Assembly (NCBI GenBank): GCA_964607445.1
Contig: CAZSKN010000028.1
Span: 1-25,868, forward strand
DNA from: CALCKU01 sp964607445
GTDB taxonomy: Bacteria; Pseudomonadota; Alphaproteobacteria; Caulobacterales; Maricaulaceae
Direction: 5' to 3'
Length of the DNA stretch: 25,868 bases
This document shows positions 16,517 to 24,752 of the stretch, piece after piece. How positions within the stretch are numbered: position 1 is the stretch's first letter; each line of letters begins with the position of its first letter. Under the pieces are notes generated by a model. That model worked only from the letters and a program-made list of their open reading frames with translations. It was not told the origin of the DNA and ran no database searches. Both the position numbers and the translations under genes were made by a program.

Positions 16517-16731
16517 TATGTACGCCCCCGTCCCAAGATGCGAGTCATCGCGTCTTTACCTTTAAGCAAAAGACGTGCGCGCGGATCGAGCTTTCGTCCC
16601 CTCTCGGCAAGCACTTGCTCCATTTGAGGGTTTTGTACGGGGTAGCGTTGATCTGGGTTATCAATATCAAAGCCGGAACGGCGGGCCGTTTGCCGCGCCG
16701 TGTCCGATATTTTGTAGGCAGTTAATGTCAT
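16516..16731 (-). CDS. Small unknown protein, first gene of the phosphatase-kinase operon
   Basis: The ATG at 16731 gives 71 residues and has AAAGGG six bases upstream. A GTG at 16752 would add seven residues but lacks a ribosome site. The product is basic and soluble, ends in GRGRT, and has no recognised domain. Its stop overlaps the phosphatase start by one base. The conserved-looking gene order suggests it is part of the signalling module, possibly a substrate or adaptor; that is inference. Confidence 0.6.
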   Translation of the reverse strand: MTLTAYKISDTARQTARRSGFDIDNPDQRYPVQNPQMEQVLAERGRKLDPRARLLLKGKDAMTRILGRGRT

Positions 16732-16789
16732 GGCGTGCCCTTTCAAATTCACGCCGCTTAAAATTCACAAATAGGAGCGATACGCACCA

Positions 16790-16824
16790 GACAGGATTCC
16801 GTCAGGAGGTGACGGAATCCTGTC
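16790..16824. repeat. Perfect 15-bp inverted repeat between divergent signalling genes
   Basis: GACAGGATTCCGTCA (16790-16804) and its exact reverse complement (16810-16824) flank a GGAGG loop. It lies in the 150-base divergent region between the small gene and the vWA gene. No T tract follows, so a terminator is unlikely. It is either an operator controlling both arms or an RNA hairpin in the vWA leader that hides a GGAGG. Confidence 0.75.
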
Positions 16825-16885
16825 AATAGAAGGCAGGCTTTCACGCGAATAAGGAGAAGGTGTCATATTAACTAAGGAGATCATC

Positions 16886-17626
16886 ATGACGACTTTACAA
16901 AACCAGCCGCTTACAACGGCTCCGCTGCAACCCATATCGCCTCCTGCGGCATCGGTAGGGTCGCCGCAAACTCAAACTGCACCGCTAGGGGTGCAGCAAA
17001 CGGCAACAGCCTTGCCCACATTGAAAGTGAGTAAGCCTGTTAAAATCCCAACGGGTGTATCGTCAAATGCCAAACAGCATGTTTTGCTGGTACGTGATAA
17101 TTCTGGTTCAATGTCCGGAAATAAAATTGATGAACTCAATCTTGCCAGTTCCGGACTTATTCACGAACTCGCCAGTCCGGAGAACAAAGATGGTTTTCTG
17201 ATCAGCGTGATCGAGTTTTCCAGCGGATCGTGTCGCGAAATGTTTGCCCAGTCTGCTATCACGGCCACTATGCCTTTAGCACAAGCAGAAGGAGGTACAA
17301 ACTTTGACAGTGCGCTTTTGGAAACGATAAGTACGATTGAGGAACTTAAAGCTCAACCCAATCCAGATGGTTGGCGATATTTGCGCCCTCAAGTTCTGTT
17401 CCTTTCAGACGGGCAGTCATCAGTGTCCGATAAGAACATTGCTGATATTCAGGAATTTGCAGATGTCACCGCCATTGCATACGGGAGTGATGCGAATACA
17501 GATACTCTGTCTCGTATTGCTTCTGACGGCCAGATACATATAATCGGTACAAATGGTGGTGAATTACGAAAGTTTCTAGCAGAAGTCGGTAGGACATTGA
17601 GCCAGAGTTTAGCGGATGTAAGATAG
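16886..17626 (+). CDS. vWA-domain protein (TerY-like)
   Basis: A 246-residue protein with AAGGAG upstream of the ATG. Residues 1-60 form a low-complexity Pro/Thr/Gln-rich tail. The vWA domain follows, with the MIDAS motif DNSGS at 71-75 (Asp71, Ser73, Ser75), the GGTNFDSAL block that supplies the MIDAS Thr, and FLSDGQSS with the third metal Asp. vWA proteins of this type (TerY) are the third member of the TerY-P triad and act as a metal-dependent scaffold. It is divergent from the phosphatase-kinase operon, across a perfect inverted repeat that may co-regulate both. The disordered tail is a plausible target for the kinase and the FHA domain. A strong terminator follows the gene. Confidence 0.85.
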   Translation: MTTLQNQPLTTAPLQPISPPAASVGSPQTQTAPLGVQQTATALPTLKVSKPVKIPTGVSSNAKQHVLLVRDNSGSMSGNKIDELNLASSGLIHELASPENKDGFLISVIEFSSGSCREMFAQSAITATMPLAQAEGGTNFDSALLETISTIEELKAQPNPDGWRYLRPQVLFLSDGQSSVSDKNIADIQEFADVTAIAYGSDANTDTLSRIASDGQIHIIGTNGGELRKFLAEVGRTLSQSLADVR

Positions 17627-17667
17627 AGAAAGATTGCTCCGTCAGAGCACTTGTTAATAGCATCGGA

Positions 17668-17694
17668 AAGGCGACGAAATACCGTCGCTTTTTT
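17668..17694 (+). terminator. Rho-independent terminator after the vWA gene
   Basis: GCGACG (17671-17676) pairs exactly with CGTCGC (17683-17688) around the loop AAATAC, and six T follow. Flanking AAG/CTT-type pairs extend the stem with one G-U wobble. It separates the vWA gene from the next plus-strand gene. Confidence 0.85.
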
Positions 17695-17743
17695 AATTTA
17701 GCAAACAGCTTAGGTTTAAGCTTTATAAGCTGAGGAGCGTAAG

Positions 17744-18787
17744 ATGGATAACGATCAAAACAATGAAAAGACCTCCGTGATGGGGATAATGGAAAGAGTG
17801 TTTCCTGAGTTAGAAATAAAAATAACGCCCGAACAGATTGAAGCTGCCGATAAGCAGAGTAAGAGCATTAATTTGCGTCCAATGGTGGCTTGGTTCCATC
17901 TAACAGGCACCTTCGGTAAGGACCGTAACCAACATGAGATTGCCCGGCGGTTATATGAAGTGACGGTAATTCCGGCTGTAGGAAATCAACCAGAAGAAAT
18001 TGATGATGAAACTGCATATAATCGTTTTGATAATGTTATTTCCGGTCGACGGAAAATGTTAGATGAAGAGGTAGATTTCTTCCGAAAATGCATTGCTTTT
18101 CATCTTGGGGAAAACCTTGCCGCTTCAATTTCTTGCGATGAAATTCGGGAAGGAAAAGCCCTTGGCTTAATGCGTAAGCTATTTCTCCAAGCTCCGGCTT
18201 TAAGCTGGATTGATATTGATCCGCTTACAGCGATTTTGTCACTTGCCTGTTCCAGGCTTGAGATTGATGTTTCTTTCAGCGAGAAAAAGTTAAGACGTGC
18301 GGGGGATAAAGACAGCCTGCCGATACTACAAAGGCTCGAAACTGACGTAGTTTATCAACCAGGACGTAAGTTCTTTATTGATTCTTATGTACCCAAAAAT
18401 TTTCTAAAGACCAAACCTCTAGTTTTAGAGTTTGGGTATGACTCAGTGCGCACAAAAGACGGTCGCATATTGCGGGCAACTAATTACCCTATAACAAAAA
18501 AATTCTTGCTTTCTGAAACGATTGATAAAGGCGAAGTTCCAGAACCAGATTGTTGGAGAACTTTCATGAGACCTAAAACTCCTTTTAATGTGACAGAAGA
18601 AAAGGGTCGATTTGGATTTCTAGTTCTGGGGAAAGCGGGCGGTGATATTGCACATTGGATACCAGAGAATGCGGACCCTGAATGCCTTAACAATGAAGAC
18701 CTAAAATATATGTACGAGAAGCTAATACACTGTGCGAGCATGGAAGATGATATCATTTATGGTATGGAGAGTTATCGAGTAGATTAG
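17744..18787 (+). CDS. Hypothetical protein, 347 residues
   Basis: A clean frame with GAGGAG upstream of the ATG, lying after a terminator and thus expressed from its own promoter. The protein is acidic and soluble, with no signal peptide or membrane segment. An N-terminal helical half (1-165) precedes a more beta-like C-terminal half with FLKTKPLVLEFGYDS and GRFGFLVLGKAGGD. No family is recognised. It is convergent with the minus-strand gene ending at 18805, with 17 bases between. Moderate GC and position between recombinases suggest mobile-element cargo. Confidence 0.7.
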   Translation: MDNDQNNEKTSVMGIMERVFPELEIKITPEQIEAADKQSKSINLRPMVAWFHLTGTFGKDRNQHEIARRLYEVTVIPAVGNQPEEIDDETAYNRFDNVISGRRKMLDEEVDFFRKCIAFHLGENLAASISCDEIREGKALGLMRKLFLQAPALSWIDIDPLTAILSLACSRLEIDVSFSEKKLRRAGDKDSLPILQRLETDVVYQPGRKFFIDSYVPKNFLKTKPLVLEFGYDSVRTKDGRILRATNYPITKKFLLSETIDKGEVPEPDCWRTFMRPKTPFNVTEEKGRFGFLVLGKAGGDIAHWIPENADPECLNNEDLKYMYEKLIHCASMEDDIIYGMESYRVD

Positions 18788-18804
18788 AATAACAACAAAT
18801 TGTC

Positions 18805-19176
18805 TTACGATATAATCTTCATTTCTAATGCCATCTGATATGCGGTTTCTTCAAAAGCGAACCAAGCGAGACAATTTTTTAGATCTCCATCTACTTTAAG
18901 GGGCTCGCCTAAGTTATTTTGGACCTCATCACGTATTTCTTCGATCAAATCATAGTGCTTATCGAAGAAGGAATGAGTGTCGGAATAATATATAAGGCTT
19001 CCGATCATCCCTGATTTGCAACCGTGCTGCAGAATATCAGTAAAAAAGTCAGATATATTGTGATAGTCAAGAGCCTCTTTAGCAACACTCGCCTTTATTG
19101 AGTTTGGCTCCCCGGCAATTAGATCTTTAAGGAAGTTAGGTGTTTTGTCGTTTGTCGGGTTTTCAAGAACTTCCAT
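18805..19176 (-). CDS. Hypothetical protein, 123 residues
   Basis: Likely last gene of a minus-strand group that runs down from 21694; it starts 48 bases after the 472-residue gene. The protein is acidic, with a central conserved-looking block around residues 46-73 (FTDILQHGCKSGMIGSLIYY). That pattern resembles small proteins of unknown function in phages and plasmids, but I cannot name the family with certainty. No signal peptide or membrane segment is seen. No clear Shine-Dalgarno precedes the ATG. Confidence 0.6.
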   Translation of the reverse strand: MEVLENPTNDKTPNFLKDLIAGEPNSIKASVAKEALDYHNISDFFTDILQHGCKSGMIGSLIYYSDTHSFFDKHYDLIEEIRDEVQNNLGEPLKVDGDLKNCLAWFAFEETAYQMALEMKIIS

Positions 19177-19224
19177 CTAAATTCCAGAATATTTGGAACG
19201 GTGTTTCAAGCAAGGTTTGTGCAA

Positions 19225-20643
19225 TCAGGCATTATCGCCTGTCAGTGGAATATGTTTCTTAGGGAAAAGCTCGTGCAAATGTTGCTGCAACATATAATAA
19301 TTTGGTTCTCCCAATCCAAATTGATCTTCGGAATATCGGGCGGCTTCGGCAAGAATTTCATAGTCAATCATTGAGGCTACCCCATTAGGGTGGATCCCAA
19401 GGTTTGTACGATTTTCAATGGCCGTCGCTTGCGCAAAATCTCCCTGCATAGCGTCGCCTTTTGGACTGGTGAATTGATTAAACCATCCGACTTGCTTTGC
19501 TTCATGATCTTGAATGATGATGGCGTCGTATCCTCTCATCCCGCCTAGTAGAGCATTCATGACCAACTGTACCTTTCTGAGCTTTGCGGGATCAGTACGA
19601 GATAGGATGTGGTTTTCTATGTCGATACTCTCTCCAAAAAAATCGGTTTGACCGTCCCATTCATTTTGGGTCCATATCTTAGCAAGTGATATCTTAAGGC
19701 CGATAATGTCATCACTGTCTTCTGGCCGCCAGGGGATTTCACGATTTCGCCCATTCGGAAGTTTTACGCGAGCAGCGCGGGTGCCGTCGGGTTTGTTATA
19801 GGCAATAGCGCCGTGTCCGATTTGAATAGGATTTCGAGTTTCTGTGTTTAGGGGCTTCCCAGAAGCGTCCACGGAATCTAAAGCTGAATTCACTTGACCG
19901 CCTGTTTTGGCCCATACAAGCCTTCCTAACTTTTGTTTTGTTTGATTTGAAATGGCCGGAGTCTCATCAATCTTCGTCATAAGGTCTGAAAATACGATGG
20001 AGGCCGTATCTCCTGTTAGGTGCAACTGGCTCGAGGAAATCAGATGTTCAAATACGTTTGCTTCTTCTGGATCATTGATGGTTGCGCTCATTTGATCAAG
20101 AGTTGTTGCAATACCTCGCAACCAACTTGTTAATTCAGTTTTATGAATATCGGATAGCCCCGAAGCCTGATCAGAAATTAGTTCCGATAATCTCATTTGC
20201 GCAGCTGCAATTTGATCACGTCCGGTTTGGTTGTTTGCATAGGCGGCGATATCTGCCTTTATTTTGGAAATAGATTGGCGGCGTTCAGCATTCTTATCTT
20301 CTTCTTTTGATATTTCCTGATCGATTACCCGTATTTCTTCAATATCCGATGTAGCGCGGATACAATCGTCTAAGACCATAGGCCAGTAATCTTTGGGAAT
20401 GTTATCCATACCACCAAACTCTTCCGCTTTTGTCGTTCGTAGGTAATATGCAGTTTTTTCTAACTGTTGGGTTGGACAATTGATCTCTAAATAATTTCTC
20501 GCCGTAAGTGGAATATCCGCAAAGATAATTTCCCCACTCAACTCATAGAGAGCATGCTGGGTTGCGACTTTTGTGGCTTCAGCCTGCTCATGGGCCGTAT
20601 TTGGAGCTACTTCGATTCCGGTACCAGTCTCAAGATATGACAT
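19225..20643 (-). CDS. Hypothetical protein, 472 residues
   Basis: A long unbroken frame with normal codon use. Residues about 105-165 are rich in Lys, Glu and Asp with heptad-like spacing, which suggests a coiled coil. The C-terminal half (270-472) is more globular and contains IQIGHGAIAYNKPDG, NGRNREIPWRPED and NALLGGMRGYDAIII. No domain is recognised and there is no signal peptide. It lies 53 bases downstream of the lipoprotein gene, so it may be in one operon with the lipoprotein and short recombinase. Confidence 0.65.
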   Translation of the reverse strand: MSYLETGTGIEVAPNTAHEQAEATKVATQHALYELSGEIIFADIPLTARNYLEINCPTQQLEKTAYYLRTTKAEEFGGMDNIPKDYWPMVLDDCIRATSDIEEIRVIDQEISKEEDKNAERRQSISKIKADIAAYANNQTGRDQIAAAQMRLSELISDQASGLSDIHKTELTSWLRGIATTLDQMSATINDPEEANVFEHLISSSQLHLTGDTASIVFSDLMTKIDETPAISNQTKQKLGRLVWAKTGGQVNSALDSVDASGKPLNTETRNPIQIGHGAIAYNKPDGTRAARVKLPNGRNREIPWRPEDSDDIIGLKISLAKIWTQNEWDGQTDFFGESIDIENHILSRTDPAKLRKVQLVMNALLGGMRGYDAIIIQDHEAKQVGWFNQFTSPKGDAMQGDFAQATAIENRTNLGIHPNGVASMIDYEILAEAARYSEDQFGLGEPNYYMLQQHLHELFPKKHIPLTGDNA

Positions 20644-20696
20644 GTGTCTCGCTTAAGTATAACGACACTCTGGAAAATATCTAATCTGCCTTTATC

Positions 20697-21041
20697 CTAA
20701 GGATTGGGCTTCGGTTTCTCCATCGTATCTTTCACGTCAGAGAGCACTTTAATGGTTGCCTCAAGTTCTTCGCCTTCTTGCTTTACGGCTGTTAGGACAT
20801 CCTCCTTAGCTTCCAAGTGTTTTTGATGTTCATTGGCTTTTCTTAGGCTAACGGCACGCATACATTCAGCGATTTGTTCTTTCCCGTTTAGATTTAAATT
20901 CAAGCAATCCGCCTGAGTTTTGGCTGAGGCATATATTGATGACTTTTCTACAGCATTTTCTTCTGAAGCATCAACATTTGAGCATGATGCCATCCCAACA
21001 CTCATGATAACCAAACTACCAATCAAGAGAACTCGCGTCAT
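20697..21041 (-). CDS. Small lipoprotein
   Basis: A 114-residue protein with a signal peptide: positive start, hydrophobic core VLLIGSLVIMSVG, and a lipobox ending at Cys20 (GMASC). Asp does not follow the Cys (it is Ser-Asn), which fits outer-membrane sorting. The mature part has two more cysteines (in ADCLN and AECMR) that could pair, then a helical, charged tail. Its start overlaps the recombinase stop by four bases. Small lipoproteins in conjugative elements often act in entry exclusion or as bacteriocin-release-like factors; the function here is not shown. Confidence 0.75.
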   Translation of the reverse strand: MTRVLLIGSLVIMSVGMASCSNVDASEENAVEKSSIYASAKTQADCLNLNLNGKEQIAECMRAVSLRKANEHQKHLEAKEDVLTAVKQEGEELEATIKVLSDVKDTMEKPKPNP

Positions 21042-21694
21042 GAGCTTGAATCCGCGTTAGAAACCGGTAATTCAAATGGGTCGAAAAATTGGACTGATTT
21101 TGAGATTGCTAAGGCCTGCTCATGATCAACCGCGCAATAATGTATGGTACTTCTGATATCTGCATGGCCTAGAAGAAGTCGGGGGATTTGATAATCATTT
21201 TCCGCTGCAGTTAGAATTGGACGGACACGTGAACACCTTAGTGTCTTCGTTGAATAACGCTCCGGGTCTAACCCGATTGCGATCACACATCGTTTGATCA
21301 TGAGGCCCATAGCTTCTCGGCTGATGGGTGTGTTGAGTGGAATGTCTTTTCGCGAACGCAAATGCGTAAATAGAAAGTCGCCGTCGGTCTTATTGGATAT
21401 TTCAATCCATTGCCGAACGGCATTTCGGGTGGGTTCACTCAAATAGCACTCCACAGTGCTTTTGTTCTTCTGTTGCCCCCTGACGAGATGAGAACGGACG
21501 TTTCCGTGAATATCTATCAGGTCTTCATATTTTAACTTCAGAAGATCGACAGATCGAAACAGGCTATCAATTCCAACCATGAAAAGCGCAAGATCTCTCC
21601 AATGTTTGTTTTGGATTAACCAGGCTTGAATTTGCTTGGTTTGATCAATTGTTAGAGGACGTTTCTTCCCTCGGCTGTTACAAAGAATTGACAT
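21038..21694 (-). CDS. Short tyrosine recombinase (catalytic domain only)
   Basis: A 218-residue protein that begins at the catalytic domain, with no core-binding domain. The layout matches the small integrase family common in proteobacterial mobile elements. Visible positions are Arg47 (SLFRSVDLL), Lys76/Lys78, Arg153 in STKTLR, His177 in LLLGH and the nucleophile candidate Tyr186 in STIHY. The usual His of the HxxR box is Lys150, as the motif reads KTLR. The gene overlaps the lipoprotein gene by four bases. It is divergent from the serine recombinase at 21949, with 254 bases between that hold no recognised gene. Confidence 0.8.
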   Translation of the reverse strand: MSILCNSRGKKRPLTIDQTKQIQAWLIQNKHWRDLALFMVGIDSLFRSVDLLKLKYEDLIDIHGNVRSHLVRGQQKNKSTVECYLSEPTRNAVRQWIEISNKTDGDFLFTHLRSRKDIPLNTPISREAMGLMIKRCVIAIGLDPERYSTKTLRCSRVRPILTAAENDYQIPRLLLGHADIRSTIHYCAVDHEQALAISKSVQFFDPFELPVSNADSSS

Positions 21695-21948
21695 GGGGGG
21701 ATTAGTGATGGCCTGCTCATGACTTCCGTTCTTTGGAAAAACAGAAGTTACAACGGCAGTAATTGCGCTTGTTTAGGCGCTCCAACTAAAACTAATGAGA
21801 AATTGGAATGATTGAGAGCGCATTAATAACGGGAAAACGAGCCTACGATACTTTTGCTTTTCCAATAAGCAAGACTATCCTGAATTAGCGCAGATGAATT
21901 GTTTTCAAAATTCCGGTAAAATATCCCTAATACATAACCCTAATCAGC

Positions 21949-23655
21949 ATGAAATTTGGAATTGGCCACGTCCGAGTCTCCTCCAACAAACAATACGAAC
22001 ATGGCGACAGTATCGAAAATCAGATGCAGTGCATAGAAGTGGCGGCAAAACTTGCTGGCTACGTGATTATTCGTTGGTTTGAGGAGCATTACTCGGGACG
22101 TAAAAATCAACGTATGGTGATTGAGGATATGCTTACTTACCTTGATGAAAATAGAGGTGATGTAGATGCCGTTTTCATCAATCAAATAAATAGGTTCACA
22201 CGCGCGGGAGGCGATAATTATCTCTTCCTGCGTAAACAACTGTTTGAACTCGGCGTAGAACTCATTGACGCATATGGTGTTATTCAAGAAACCAAAAATA
22301 CGCTAGCACATCTTGGGTTCAGCTATGATTGGTCTAACAGGGCACCAAGCCGAATGGCTGAAGTCATCATGGCAGAACAAGCTCATGCTGAAGCAACAGA
22401 TATTCTGACAAGAACGGTCGGACAATCCATACGATTAGAGCAAGGCGGATATCACGTTAGAGCCGCTAACATCGGATATAAGAATGCCAAAGTAATGTCT
22501 GACGACGGCAAAAAGCGGCCAATTCTCCTACCGCATGAGATTGAAGCCAAATGGATGATATCACTTTTTAAGCTTCGCGCTGATGGCCAATATTCGGACC
22601 ATCAAATTTGCGATAAAATAAATGCTATGGGGTTCAAAACGAGGCGAACGGTTCGGCGTGACCAGAAGACCAGGCAAATTATCGGCTATGGTGGGGAAAG
22701 ACCGCTTACTATCAAACGAATGGATACATATGTTACCAATCCGATTTACTGCGGTGTTCGTGTCGGTAAATGGACGCATTATGAGCCCATCAGAACTCCA
22801 TTTCCGGGATTGGTATCAATTGATCTCTTTAATAGAGCCAACCGAGGAAAAGTCTTCATTCAAGAACTGAAAGATGGGAAGCTACGTTTGGAAAGGAATC
22901 TCAAACAGCCTCAACGATTCCTACGCAAAACAGAATTTACGCTCAGACATGTTGTGATGTGCCCAGAATGTGGAAAACCGCTATGGGGTTCATACTCCAA
23001 AAATAGAGCAGGTAAGCGTTTTGGATACTATCATTGTGAGCGGAAACATAAAAGATTTAGCGTTCCAAAAGATGTGTTCGAAAGCTCTGTTGGGTATCTG
23101 TTGAAAGACTTACGTCTGAAGCCCTCATATTTGAATGTACTAAAGCTTGCCGCATTGAAGGTATGGCGTGAGAAAAACGCCATGGCGAGAGTGGAAGTTG
23201 AGACAACAAATGAGCACGTCAATGATCTTAGGAAGCGACAAGATTTAATTATCCAAAAGTTACAAATTATCGACTCACCCATAGTTATTCGTCGGCTTGA
23301 AGAAGAGATTGAGGCTATAGAAGCGGATATAAAAAAAGCAGACCAGCACAAAGAGCAATATGAGGTCAAAGAAGATCAAATCATGGCTTATTTTGATGTT
23401 GCGAAAACCATTCTGGAACACCCTGATAAGATTGTTGAAAAAGGCTTACCCAGAGAGAAGCTTGAGAAGCTATGGCGTACTATTTTTGTGCAAAATCCCA
23501 CATGGGAAGAAATCGACTCTGGAACACCTCAATTATCGCTCGCCTACAGGCTTAACCGCGATATTGGCAATGACCAATCCGAGTTGGTGGGGCAACTCGG
23601 AAAATTCTGGAACACATTTGAATGCGACGTTAGGCGAGTTGTGTACGGTCTTTAA
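21949..23655 (+). CDS. Large serine recombinase
   Basis: A 568-residue protein. The resolvase-type catalytic domain (1-140) opens with GHVRVSSNKQ; Ser11 or Ser12 is the nucleophile, and INRFTR holds the conserved arginine block. A recombinase domain follows (about 165-275), then a zinc ribbon with CPECGKP and YYHC (about 335-365), and a coiled coil (about 400-480), the standard layout of large serine integrases. Such enzymes integrate or excise elements at short att sites without high-energy cofactors. No strong Shine-Dalgarno precedes the ATG. It overlaps the small convergent gene at 23652 by four bases. Confidence 0.9.
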   Translation: MKFGIGHVRVSSNKQYEHGDSIENQMQCIEVAAKLAGYVIIRWFEEHYSGRKNQRMVIEDMLTYLDENRGDVDAVFINQINRFTRAGGDNYLFLRKQLFELGVELIDAYGVIQETKNTLAHLGFSYDWSNRAPSRMAEVIMAEQAHAEATDILTRTVGQSIRLEQGGYHVRAANIGYKNAKVMSDDGKKRPILLPHEIEAKWMISLFKLRADGQYSDHQICDKINAMGFKTRRTVRRDQKTRQIIGYGGERPLTIKRMDTYVTNPIYCGVRVGKWTHYEPIRTPFPGLVSIDLFNRANRGKVFIQELKDGKLRLERNLKQPQRFLRKTEFTLRHVVMCPECGKPLWGSYSKNRAGKRFGYYHCERKHKRFSVPKDVFESSVGYLLKDLRLKPSYLNVLKLAALKVWREKNAMARVEVETTNEHVNDLRKRQDLIIQKLQIIDSPIVIRRLEEEIEAIEADIKKADQHKEQYEVKEDQIMAYFDVAKTILEHPDKIVEKGLPREKLEKLWRTIFVQNPTWEEIDSGTPQLSLAYRLNRDIGNDQSELVGQLGKFWNTFECDVRRVVYGL

Positions 23656-23825
23656 CAGTGATTACTATCAACATATTCATCATAGGCAAACTCTGCCGCC
23701 TCCGTCATTATATCAACAATTTCCTGGATTTGCTCATCGGAATAATTTCGATGGGTCATTCCAAGAGCTTTTCGGGCTTCAACAATCGAGATTGAAGATT
23801 CGTCTTGGTTTTTATTTCTTTGCAT
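23652..23825 (-). CDS. Small protein convergent with the serine recombinase
   Basis: A 57-residue frame from ATG 23825 to TAA. The product reads as two helices: SIVEARKALGMTHRNYS and DEQIQEIVDIMTEAAEFAYD. This build, with an ARKxLG start and a D[ED]QIQEIxxxM helix, resembles small proteins often encoded beside recombinases on mobile elements. It is acidic, has no membrane segment, and overlaps the 3' end of the recombinase gene by four bases. It may be a small regulator or directionality-type factor; no function is established. Confidence 0.6.
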   Translation of the reverse strand: MQRNKNQDESSISIVEARKALGMTHRNYSDEQIQEIVDIMTEAAEFAYDEYVDSNHC

Positions 23826-23978
23826 GCTGACATCAGCGTACCTTGGTGCTTTTTGAGCAAATTGGGTCTTAATGGTTTCATAATAATATTCGCAGCCACA
23901 CTCATACGGCTATCAGTCAAACAAGTAGATTTGTTTAATTTTACGGTTACAATTTTTAACCAATGTACGGAAAGACGA

Positions 23979-24752
23979 TTAGGCTTCTTCGGGTGTCACT
24001 GTTGAAATTTCGAAAACGAGACCCGCTGCCCTTTTACTTTTAACTGCCTCGTTAGCGTCCCCGTTGAAAACCACAAATCCAATATGTGATTGATTATTCC
24101 CTGGCTCTACTTGTAGCCTTTGCGAAGAAGAATTTAAGTTTTTCAGTTGGATGCCTTGCTTGAACAACTGAGCAATTAAATTTGAACTTTTGGCTCTTTC
24201 GAGCAAAGGCCGCGACCGTTCATGAATTGAGTCCGCTGGGATAGAATCAAGCGCGCTTACGTAAGCCGCTTTTACTTCTCGACTAAATGGAATTTGGAAC
24301 ACCTCTTTTCCCTGATAACATAAGCCTTGAAATGTTGTTTTGTCACCCAATACTAGTTCTTGAAATGTTTCTTCGGGGTTCGAGTATAAAATCCGGACAC
24401 TTACAGGAGTAGTAAATGGTAATCGCGCCATATAAGCTACCCTGCTCATGTGCCCGGTCCAAGCTTGTTGAATTGTAGTTGCTTCTGCATCTCTCAAGGT
24501 TCCGGCTATCATCCAGCTTTTCTCATCTCCGCTTAAATAGGAATCCAACTCGGCGGCCGAATATGACACTACATGATTTTTGTCCCAGTCAATTGAAAAG
24601 CGATTGTCACCATGGCTAAAAACGGGAGTTCTTATTCCTTCGAATGATGGGTCATAGGTGGCGATATTGATCGGTTTGAGGCGGCCTCTTCGGGAACTCA
24701 GACAAAGTTTTGTTGAAACCCTTTTATCTTCAATAGATGGCGCGAGGCTCAA
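23979..24752 (-). CDS. Hypothetical protein, possibly 5'-truncated
   Basis: The frame gives 257 residues from 24752. Its first 30 or so codons are antisense to the cysteine desulfurase remnant on the plus strand. The native protein therefore probably begins later, or the gene lost its true 5' end at the junction near 24655-24680. The visible body (from about residue 35) is a soluble mixed alpha/beta sequence with blocks VFSHGDNRFSIDWDK and PVSVRILYSNPEETF. No family is recognised. It is convergent with the 57-residue gene's upstream region; 153 bases between them hold no recognised gene. Confidence 0.5.
   Translation of the reverse strand: MSLAPSIEDKRVSTKLCLSSRRGRLKPINIATYDPSFEGIRTPVFSHGDNRFSIDWDKNHVVSYSAAELDSYLSGDEKSWMIAGTLRDAEATTIQQAWTGHMSRVAYMARLPFTTPVSVRILYSNPEETFQELVLGDKTTFQGLCYQGKEVFQIPFSREVKAAYVSALDSIPADSIHERSRPLLERAKSSNLIAQLFKQGIQLKNLNSSSQRLQVEPGNNQSHIGFVVFNGDANEAVKSKRAAGLVFEISTVTPEEA

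Noticed and set aside
16790..16824. Rho-independent terminator
   Set aside because: No T tract follows the hairpin on either strand and it lies in a divergent upstream region, not after a gene.
23805..24005. Plus-strand frame after the serine recombinase
   Set aside because: It lacks a ribosome site, has low-complexity hydrophobic content and overlaps antisense to better-supported minus-strand genes.
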